Source: CAWIUB01 sp963839995
GTDB lineage: Bacteria; Actinomycetota; Actinomycetes; Mycobacteriales; Jatrophihabitantaceae
Reading direction: 5' to 3'
Length of the DNA stretch: 64,000 nucleotides
NCBI GenBank assembly: GCA_963839995.1
Contig: CAWIXH010000023.1
Location: 4,210-68,209, forward strand
Numbering within the stretch: the first letter of the stretch is position 1; every line of letters begins with the position of its first letter. Made by a program: the position numbers and the translations under genes. Shown piece by piece: positions 49,392 to 59,000 of this stretch. Below the pieces are notes generated by a model. It saw nothing but the letters and a program-made list of their open reading frames with translations, did no database searches and was not told the origin of the DNA.

Positions 49392-50588
49392 ATGAGTTTC
49401 GATGTGGCGCGGGTACGCGGGCTGTATCCGACGCTCGGCGCGGGCGTGGTTCACCTGGACGGCACGTACAGCGCGCTGCAGCCCGAGACGGTGATCCGAG
49501 CCATCATCACCGCGTTGCGCTCCTCGCCGGCGCAGCCGGGCTCTACCTCGGTGCGATCGCAGCGTGGGGCTGCGTCCGTGGCCAACGCTCGCCGGGCGAT
49601 CGCCGACCTGGTCGGCTCGACAGCGGACTGCGTCGTGCTGGGCAGCAACGTCTCGACGCTGTTGCAACGTTTTGCCTGGTTGGTGGCGCGCGAATGGCAG
49701 CTCGGCGACGAGATCGTGGTCAGCCGGCTCGACCACGATGCGAACATCCGGCCCTGGGTCACCGCGGCCCGAACAGTGGGGGCAGTAGTCCACTGGGCCG
49801 AGGTCGACGTCGAGACCGGCGCCCTGCCCGACTGGCAGTACGAGAAGCTGATCAACACGCACACCCGGGTGGTGACGCTGCCGCTGGCGAACCCGGTCAC
49901 CGGCGTCGTGCCTGAGGTGCGCCGGATCGCTGACCTGGCCCACGCGATGGGCGCCGTCGTGGTCGTCGACGCGGGCGCGGCCCTGCCGCACATGCCCATC
50001 GACATATGGGAACTCGGCGCCGATCTCCTGGGCGTCTCCGCCGCGACGTTCGGCGGGCCAACCGTCGGCGCGGTCGTCGCCCGTCCGGGCCTGCTGCACG
50101 AGATCGACGAGGACTCCAGGGCGCCCGTGCCGGGACGTTACGAGCTGGGCTCCCTGCCGGTCGAGCTGCTCGACGGGGTGACCGCCGCCGTCGACCACCT
50201 GGCGTCGCTGGACGAGAACGCGACGGGATCGCGCCGCGAGCGCATTGTGACCTCGCTGATTGCGGCCGAGGACTACCAGCGGCGGCTGTTCGCCGGCCTC
50301 GATGCCCGGCTGCGACGGCTGCGCGGGGTCACCGTGCTCGGCTCCGGTAACCCGCGAGTGCCGGTGCTGGCGTTCACCGTGGCCGGTCGCCGTCCGGCGG
50401 ACGTCGGCGAGTTCCTCCGGGCGCGGGGGATTTCGGTGTGGACGGGCCCGAACGGGATGTCCGAGCTGATGTTGTCGCTCGGCGCCGATGAGCTGGGCGG
50501 CGCCGTACAGGTCGGCGTGATGCCGCACACCACCGCCGCCGAGTTGGACGAACTGGTACGCGCGCTCGCCGAGCTGACCGCCAGCTGA
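49392..50588 (+). CDS. Class V aminotransferase/cysteine desulfurase-like protein lacking PLP lysine
   Basis: A 398-aa fold-type I PLP-family protein related to the cysteine desulfurase-like group. The N terminus (YPTLGAGVVHLDGTYSALQP) and the PLP-phosphate and ring-binding segments (SNVSTLLQRFAW, VVVDAGAALPHM with Asp193) are recognisable. At the expected Schiff-base position the family pattern SAYKFFGP is replaced by SAATFGGP, with Thr219 where Lys should be. It therefore probably cannot form an internal aldimine. It diverges from bpa and is convergent with the quinone oxidoreductase gene, an arrangement seen around Rv3777-Rv3780 in mycobacteria. Confidence 0.88.
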   Translation: MSFDVARVRGLYPTLGAGVVHLDGTYSALQPETVIRAIITALRSSPAQPGSTSVRSQRGAASVANARRAIADLVGSTADCVVLGSNVSTLLQRFAWLVAREWQLGDEIVVSRLDHDANIRPWVTAARTVGAVVHWAEVDVETGALPDWQYEKLINTHTRVVTLPLANPVTGVVPEVRRIADLAHAMGAVVVVDAGAALPHMPIDIWELGADLLGVSAATFGGPTVGAVVARPGLLHEIDEDSRAPVPGRYELGSLPVELLDGVTAAVDHLASLDENATGSRRERIVTSLIAAEDYQRRLFAGLDARLRRLRGVTVLGSGNPRVPVLAFTVAGRRPADVGEFLRARGISVWTGPNGMSELMLSLGADELGGAVQVGVMPHTTAAELDELVRALAELTAS

Positions 50589-50593
50589 TCGGG

Positions 50594-51574
50594 TCAGCGC
50601 ACCTGCAGCAGCACCTTGCCGATGTGCTCGCTCGATTCGACGACCCGATGCGCCTCGGCCACCTCGTCGAGCGGCAGCACCCGATGGATGACCGGCCGCA
50701 CCTCTCCGCTCTCGATCTTGGGCCAGACGAACGCACCGGTGGCCGCGACGATCGCGGCCTTCTGGTCGAGCGGACGGGCCCGCAGCAATGCCCCGGTGAC
50801 GCTGGCTTGCTTGGCCATGAGCAGGCTCAGGTCCAGTTCGCCGCGCCGTCCGCCCTGCAGCCCCAGCACGACCAGCCGGCCTCCGACCGCGAGCGATTGG
50901 ACGTTCCGCGCCAGGTAGGCGGCCCCCATGTTGTCGAGGATGACATCGACTCCGCGTCCGTCGGTCTCGGCCTGCACGACGGCGGCGAAGTCCTGCTCGC
51001 GGTAGTTGATGGCCATGTCGGCACCGAGTTTGCGCACTGCGTCCAGCTTGTCTTGCGAGCGCGCGGTCGTGACGACGCGCGCGCCGTGCGCATGGGCGAG
51101 CTGGATGGCCAGCGTGCCGATACCGCTGCCGCCACCATGCACCAGGAACGTCTCGCCAGGGTGCAGTGCGCCGATGTCGAAGACCATCGACCAGACCGTG
51201 CAGGCTGCCTCGGGCAGTGCCGCCGCCTCGACCAGCGAGAGCCCGCGGGGTATCGGCAGCAGCTGGCCGGCCGGCACGGCGACCCGCTCGGCATATCCGC
51301 CGCCGGCCAACAGTGCGCACACCTCGTCCCCGACCCGCCAGCCCGTTACCCCGTCGCCGAGGGCGGCAATGATGCCCGAGCATTCCATCCCTAGGTACGG
51401 CGACGCTCCGGGCGGTGCGTCGTAATGTCCGGCACGCTGCAGCAGGTCGGCGCGGTTGACTGCGGTCGCCGTGACGTCGACCAGCACTTCGCCGAGGCCA
51501 GGCACTGGGTCCGGCACGTCATGGATTTCGAGAACGTCCGGCGGACCGGGACGGGTGATCACTGCGGCGCGCAC
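50594..51574 (-). CDS. NAD(P)H-quinone oxidoreductase (zeta-crystallin-like)
   Basis: A 326-aa zinc-free MDR enzyme. From GTG 51574 it starts VRAAVITRPGPPDVLEIHDV, followed by AVNRADLLQRAGHYDAPPGA, the QOR signature, and the Rossmann motif HGGGSGIGTLAIQLA. It likely reduces quinones with NADPH. The same reading frame stays open far upstream through antisense hutH; that extension is not coding. The start is 24 bp from divergent hutH, so both promoters must overlap the coding starts. Confidence 0.92.
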   Translation of the reverse strand: MRAAVITRPGPPDVLEIHDVPDPVPGLGEVLVDVTATAVNRADLLQRAGHYDAPPGASPYLGMECSGIIAALGDGVTGWRVGDEVCALLAGGGYAERVAVPAGQLLPIPRGLSLVEAAALPEAACTVWSMVFDIGALHPGETFLVHGGGSGIGTLAIQLAHAHGARVVTTARSQDKLDAVRKLGADMAINYREQDFAAVVQAETDGRGVDVILDNMGAAYLARNVQSLAVGGRLVVLGLQGGRRGELDLSLLMAKQASVTGALLRARPLDQKAAIVAATGAFVWPKIESGEVRPVIHRVLPLDEVAEAHRVVESSEHIGKVLLQVR

Positions 51575-51598
51575 GTCCCCGACCGTAGCCTGACGGTC

Positions 51599-53140
51599 AT
51601 GGAGCGCATCACCATCGGGCGGGGCCCGCTGTCTGAGGACGAAGTGGTCGCCGTCGCGCGACACTGTGCTGGCGTGACGCTGGCCGAGGACGCACTGGCC
51701 GCGATGGCGGACTGCCGGCGCGTCGTCGAGAAGCTGGCGCACGACGTCGAGCCGCACTACGGCATCTCGACTGGCTTCGGCGCGTTGGCCACCAAGCACA
51801 TTCCGGTCGAGCAGCGCGCCGCCCTGCAGCGCTCGCTGATCCGGTCGCACGCGGCCGGCTCCGGGCCGGAGGTGGAACGCGAGGTCGTCCGCGCGCTGAT
51901 GCTGCTGCGGCTGTCGACGCTGGCCACCGGACGCACCGGCATCCGGCCATCGACCGCGGCGACGCTCGCCACGCTGCTCGACGCCGGCATCACCCCGGTC
52001 GTGCCGGAGTACGGGTCGCTCGGCTGTTCCGGCGACCTGGCGCCGCTGGCCCACGTGGCACTGACGTTGCTCGGCGAAGGCGAGGTGCGCGATCCGGACG
52101 GGATGCTGCGCACGGCAGCGGAGGTGCTGGCCGAGCACGGCATCGCGCCGGTCGAGCTGGCCGAGAAGGAAGGCCTGGCCCTGATCAACGGCACCGACGG
52201 CATGCTGGGCCAGCTGCTTCTCGCCGCGCACGACCTGGACCTGCTGCTGCGCACCGCCGACGTGGCTGCCGCAATGAGCGTCGAGGCGATGCTGGGTACG
52301 GCCGCGGTGTTCGCCGAGGACCTGCAAGCGCTTCGCCCGCAGCCCGGCCAGGCGGTGGCGGCGGCGAACATGCGGGCGCTGCTCGCCGGCTCGCCGATCA
52401 TCGCCTCGCACGCCGGACCGGACTGCGTCTACGTGCAGGACGCCTACTCGATGCGCTGCGCCCCGCAGGTGGCGGGGGCGGCGCGTGACACGGTGGCCCA
52501 CGCCCGACGCGTGGCGGGGTACGAGCTCGCGTCGGCGATCGACAATCCGGTCGTCACTCTCGATGGACGGGTGGAGTCCAACGGCAATTTCCACGGCGCG
52601 CCGATCGCCTATGTGCTTGATTTCCTGGCGATTCCGGTGGCCGACGTCGCGTCGATGAGCGAGCGGCGGACTGACCGGATGCTCGACGTCGCGCGGTCGC
52701 GCGGCCTGCCGCCGTTCCTGGCCGCAGATCCGGGCGTCGACTCCGGGCACATGATCGCCCAGTACACCCAGGCGGCCCTCGTCTCGGAGCTCAAGCGGCT
52801 GGCCGTGCCGGTCTCGGTCGACTCGATCCCGTCGTCGGCCATGCAGGAGGACCACGTTTCGATGGGCTGGTCCGCCGCCCGCAAGCTGCGCCGCGGCCTC
52901 GACGCGTTGACCCGGGTACTCGCTATCGAGCTGCTGACGGCCGCGCGTGCGCTCGACCTGCGCGCGCCGCTGCGACCTGGGTCGGCGACCGGCGCGGTGG
53001 TGGCGGCGTTGCGGGAACGGGTGGCCGGTCCGGGGCCCGACCGGTATCTGTCGCCGGAGATCGCGGCGAGCGTCGAGGTGGTCCGCGCCGGCGAAGCGGT
53101 AGCCGCCGCGGAGGAAGCGCTCGGTCACCCACTGCGCTGA
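51599..53140 (+). CDS. hutH: Histidine ammonia-lyase
   Basis: HutH deaminates histidine to urocanate. The 513-aa protein has the MIO cofactor segment GSLGCSGDLAPLAH, in which the tripeptide is Cys143-Ser144-Gly145 rather than the more usual Ala-Ser-Gly; the Cys form is known from Streptomyces-type enzymes. Other family segments are YGISTGFGALATKHIP near the N terminus with the catalytic Tyr, QDAYSMRCAPQVAGAARD, and the Glu region near SSAMQEDHVSMGW. ATG at 51599. hutU follows after a 232-bp gap. Confidence 0.95.
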   Translation: MERITIGRGPLSEDEVVAVARHCAGVTLAEDALAAMADCRRVVEKLAHDVEPHYGISTGFGALATKHIPVEQRAALQRSLIRSHAAGSGPEVEREVVRALMLLRLSTLATGRTGIRPSTAATLATLLDAGITPVVPEYGSLGCSGDLAPLAHVALTLLGEGEVRDPDGMLRTAAEVLAEHGIAPVELAEKEGLALINGTDGMLGQLLLAAHDLDLLLRTADVAAAMSVEAMLGTAAVFAEDLQALRPQPGQAVAAANMRALLAGSPIIASHAGPDCVYVQDAYSMRCAPQVAGAARDTVAHARRVAGYELASAIDNPVVTLDGRVESNGNFHGAPIAYVLDFLAIPVADVASMSERRTDRMLDVARSRGLPPFLAADPGVDSGHMIAQYTQAALVSELKRLAVPVSVDSIPSSAMQEDHVSMGWSAARKLRRGLDALTRVLAIELLTAARALDLRAPLRPGSATGAVVAALRERVAGPGPDRYLSPEIAASVEVVRAGEAVAAAEEALGHPLR

Positions 53141-53192
53141 GCTCGGGTCGCTGCGTGGTCACCGGGGTTCCTTTGTGGTGATCTGGGAGGGA

Positions 53193-53263
53193 TACTGGCC
53201 GGGTCCGTGACGGTAGCTGTGTGACTGGTGATCACTGAGTGGCTGGTGGTTACTGGCCGGGTC
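53193..53263 (+). repeat. Two 13-bp direct repeats upstream of hutU
   Basis: TACTGGCCGGGTC occurs at 53193-53205 and 53251-53263, 58 bp apart, in the hutH-hutU gap. Between and before them GGTGATC appears twice, once as GGTGATCAC at 53227-53235. Equal phasing on the helix is not exact (58 bp is 5.5 turns). They may be operator half-sites for a hut regulator or just duplicated sequence. Confidence 0.5.
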
Positions 53264-53372
53264 AGCCGTTCGCCTCGCGCTTTGCGCGACGATCACCCTG
53301 AAGACCGGCGGGGAAACGTGTTGCTACAGATCGGCAGGCACCGCCGCCGCCGGGAGTGAGAAGGTGGACGGC

Positions 53373-55028
<1,656 letters not shown>

Positions 55029-55031
55029 ACG

Positions 55032-55598
55032 ATGCATCTGGCCTACACCGAGGACGCCAACAGCTATCTGGCCGCTGAGCCGCTGGCGCTGCTGATCGGC
55101 ATGCTGCTCGACCAGCAGATCCCGATAGAGAAAGCGTTCACCTCGCCGTACGAGCTCCGCGAGCGCCTCGGCCGCGACCTGGACGCTCGCGAGATCGCCG
55201 GCTACGACCCGGAGGCGTTCGAGCAGCTGTTCCGGACGCCGCCAGCGCTGCACCGGTTCCCGGCGGCGATGGCCAAGCGAGTGCAGGAACTGGCCCGCGT
55301 GCTGGTGGACCGGTTCGACGGTGACGCGGCTGCGGTGTGGACGGGCGCGGCCGACGGCGGCGACCTGGTGGCGCGGATCGGGACGCTGCCCGGGTTCGGC
55401 GCGCAGAAGGCGAGGATCTTTGCGGCCCTGCTGGCGAAGCAGCTCGGCGTGCGGCCCGCCGGTTGGCGTGAGGCGACCGGCGACTATGGGGTTGACGGGT
55501 CGTTCCGCTCGGCGGCCGACGTAGTCGACGACACTTCATTGCGCAAGGTCCGTGCGTTCAAGAAGGAGCAAAAGGCCGCGGCGAGGACGCGCCGCTGA
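55032..55598 (+). CDS. HhH-GPD-type base excision DNA repair protein
   Basis: A 188-aa member of the TIGR03252 HhH-GPD family, related to DNA glycosylases. It starts MHLAYTEDANSYLAAEPLAL, with the conserved LLIGMLLDQQIPIEKAF and a helix-hairpin-helix LPGFGAQKARIFAALLAK. The catalytic Asp usual in HhH-GPD glycosylases is not obvious in the classical spacing. It begins 3 bp after hutU, so they probably share a transcript, although the functions are unrelated. Confidence 0.88.
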   Translation: MHLAYTEDANSYLAAEPLALLIGMLLDQQIPIEKAFTSPYELRERLGRDLDAREIAGYDPEAFEQLFRTPPALHRFPAAMAKRVQELARVLVDRFDGDAAAVWTGAADGGDLVARIGTLPGFGAQKARIFAALLAKQLGVRPAGWREATGDYGVDGSFRSAADVVDDTSLRKVRAFKKEQKAAARTRR

Positions 55599-55632
55599 GC
55601 TGCGTCGTCTCGCGCGAACGACGGCCGCTGGG

Positions 55633-55716
55633 TGCTTCCGCGGGCACCACCGGGCCAAACACCACGCCGGCTGGCGCCGCCGCCGGCAACCCGACGGCAG
55701 CTACCGCTGGACAGCA
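55633..55716 (+). pseudogene. C-terminal fragment of a DUF222/HNH protein
   Basis: One frame reads CFRGHHRAKHHAGWRRRRQP followed by DGSYRWTAQ, the end of an HNH domain of the 13E12 type (C-x3-HHRxKHHAGW). Neither a DUF222 domain nor the first HNH half is present. It directly abuts an acetyltransferase fragment on the opposite strand. Confidence 0.65.
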
Positions 55717-55717
55717 C

Positions 55718-55956
55718 AGGTCGCGTGCGTAGAGGACCTTGTCGAAGCGCGCGGAACCGACCGCGACGTAGCGGCAGCCGGCCGTATTCGGCGAAGCTAA
55801 GAGACTCCTACAGCCCTCGCCGCACAGTCGTTGTCACCGCGAAAGTCGAGGGTGAGCACCTCGACCTGCGAGCCGACAGCCGCCGAGATCAGCTCGGTCA
55901 TCAGGCTTCGGCCCACGCCACGACCGCGACGGCTGGCCACCGGATCGCCCGCCTGG
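55718..55956 (-). pseudogene. C-terminal fragment of a GNAT acetyltransferase, frameshifted
   Basis: On the minus strand ASRRGRGVGRSLMTELISAA and VEVLTLDFRGDNDCAARA give the acetyl-CoA-binding loop and following strand. After a frameshift, ESLSFAEYGRLP appears, and after a second, RYVAVGSARFDKVLYARD. The N-terminal half is missing. The remaining 56 bp to the next gene hold nothing recognised. Confidence 0.7.
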
Positions 55957-56012
55957 GAGACTGGACGCAGACCGGACGGTGAGCGCTACCGTCACAACGA
56001 GGTGACCACGCA

Positions 56013-59000
56013 ATGACCGAAACCCGGACGTCCGATACGTCCGATGCCCACGCCGAGGGCGCCACGAGCGTCGACACTGAGATCTTCCAGCGCAGGTATC
56101 TCGCCCACGCCGCCAGCCAACTGCCCGGACGCGCGGCCGGGACGCTGATCGCCATCACGCGCGCCGCCCTGGAGTTCGGCGCCGTTCGGCCCGATGGCCG
56201 GACGCTCACCCGGTTCACCGTGGTCGATAGCGAGACCGCGGCACTTGAGATCGTCACCGCTGACGCCCCGTACCTTGTCGACTCGGTCCGCGCGGAACTC
56301 GAGCGCAGCGGCCACCCGGTGGAGCGGCTGCTGCACCCGCAGCTTGTGGTGACTCGCGACCGGATTGGGCGGCTGACCGCCGTCTACGACATCGACGACA
56401 ACGCCGACGTTCCTGAGGGGGCGAGCCCCGAGTCGTGGATGTATGTGGAGCTGGACGCGCAGGCGGCCGAGCATGCCAATGCGATCCGAGCCGATCTCGA
56501 ACGGGTGCTGGCCGATGTGCACCACGCGGTGGCCGACGCGCCGAAGACGTACGCGCGAATTCGCAGCCTGGCCGACGAGCTGGAAGCCGACCCCGGCCAG
56601 TTCGACGCGGAGAGCAGCACAGAGGCGGGCAGCCTGCTGCGCTGGCTCGCCGACGGCAACTACATGATCCTCGGCCACGCCGCCTACTCAGCCAATCAGC
56701 TGGCCAGCCCCGGCCGGGTGGCGTCGCCCACCGAGGTGCAGGGCGTGCTGCGTGGCCCGACCAGCATCTCGCCGCTCGAGCTGCTCCCGGCGTTCCGTAG
56801 TGGTGCCCCGCTGGTGATCTTCAAGTCGCCGCTGGTGTCAACGGTGCGCCGTTCCGCCCGCTACGACTGCGTAACGGTCGTTACTCCGGGCTCATCGGGC
56901 GAGGGCCAGACAGTCCACGTCTTCCTCGGGCTGATCACCAACGCCGAGGACGGCAACGTCGCGCGCGTTCCCTTGGTACGCAAGCGATTCAGCGAGATCC
57001 TGCTGCGTTCCGGCGTACGCGCCAACAGCCATACCGGACGGCAGCTGCTCGCGGCGCTGCGCACGCTGCCGCGCGACGAGCTGCTCGAGGCGCCTGCTCC
57101 GGACCTGCTGCGTCTCGCGCAACTGCTCGTCGACCGCGCCGAAGGCGGCCAGGTCGGCGTGTTCGCGCGCATCCACCTCAACCGCGACTTCATCAGCATC
57201 CTGGTCTACTTCCACGCCGATCGGTTCGGCCCCGAGACGCGCCGCAAGGTCCGCGAGGTCGTACTCGAACACTGGCCGGGCGAACTGGTTGCGCGCGACG
57301 ACCGCATCGTCGAAATGGGCCCGATGAACCTGGCCCGAATGCATTTCCTGATCGCGCTTCCGACAGGGGTCGCACCGCCGTCGCCGAACCGGCACGCGGT
57401 CGAGGCCGAGGTGGCCCGCGTCACCCGGCGGTGGAGCGATGACTTCGCTGACCTGCTGACCATCGCCCGCGACGAGGAGACCCGCGACCGACTGTTACGG
57501 CGCTACGCCGGTGCCTTCCCCGAGGCATACAAAGAGGACTTCTCCGCGGTCACCGCGGTTCGTGACCTGGCCCGGCTCGAGCAGCTGGACGAACTGGGTG
57601 ACCGGTCCGGCAACGGCGGCGTCGAGACGTTCGACGTCTACACCCCGTCGGACGAGGACGCGGCCGACCGGCGGTTGAAGGTGTATCGCTCTGGTACGCC
57701 CCTGTCGCTGGCTCGGGTGCTGCCGATCTACTCACAGATGGGCATCGAGGTGCTCGACGAGCGCCCGTACGAGCTCAACCGGCGCGACGGCAGCACGGTG
57801 TGGATCTACGACTTCGGCTTGAAGCTGCAGCCGGGCGTCAATCTCGACGACGCCACCACTGCCAAGGTGCTGGACGCGCTGCCCCTGCTGTGGCACGGGG
57901 AGGTCGAGCAGGACGGTTTCAACGCGCTCGTCCCGCTCGCCGGCCTGACCTGGTGGCAAGCAAACGTGCTGCGGGCGTACGCGAAGTACCTGCGCCAGGC
58001 CGGGACGACGTTCAGCCAGGGCTACATCGAGCAGGCACTCACCGACAACGCCCAGATTGCGAAGCGGCTGATCGAACTGTTCGAATCGCGCTTCGATCCT
58101 GCCCTGGCGGGCAGCCCACAGGTCGTCGGCCACGACGGCCCGGATGGCGCCGACGCTCCGCCGGTCGAACGGCGCCCGGCGCTCGTTGACGCGATCGAGG
58201 AGGACCTGGCGTCGGTGGCCAGCCTCGACCAGGACCGCATCATCCGCTCGATCCTGGAACTTATCCGGGCGACCGTGCGCACCAACGCTTACCGGCGGGA
58301 CGAGTCGATCGGCGGCGGTAGTTCGAGACCGCGCATGGCGCTCGCGTTCAAGCTCGACCCGCGCGGTATCCGGGTGCTTCCGCAGCCACGGCCCTGGTAC
58401 GAGATCTGGGTGTATTCGCCGCGGGTCGAGGGCGTGCACTTGCGCTTCGGCCCGATCGCCCGTGGCGGATTGCGCTGGTCGGACCGGCGGGAAGACTTCC
58501 GCACCGAGATCCTCGGCCTGGTCAAAGCGCAGATGGTCAAGAACGCCGTCATCGTGCCGGTCGGCGCCAAGGGCGGCTTCGTGGCCAAGCGGCTGCCCGA
58601 TCCGCAGGTCGACCGCGAGGCGTGGCTCGCCGAGGGAATCGCCTGCTACCGCACGTTCATCAGCTGCCTGCTCGACATCACGGACAACTACGCGACGGTC
58701 GGTGGCAAGCGCCGGGTCGAGTCGCCGCCGGGCGTCCGCCGCTACGACCGCGACGACCCGTATCTGGTCGTGGCGGCCGACAAGGGGACCGCGCAGTTCA
58801 GTGACATAGCGAACGAAATCGCCGCCGAGTACGGCTTCTGGCTCGGTGACGCCTTCGCGTCGGGAGGTTCGGTCGGCTACGACCACAAGGCGATGGGCAT
58901 CACGGCTCGCGGGGCCTGGGAGTCGGTCAAGTACCACTTCCGGGAGCTCGGCGTCGACACTCAGACGCAGGACTTCACCGTCGTCGGCATCGGTGACATG

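Noticed and set aside
51575..53128. N-terminal extension of the quinone oxidoreductase through antisense hutH
   Set aside because: The QOR domain starts at 51574; upstream residues are antisense to hutH and not conserved.
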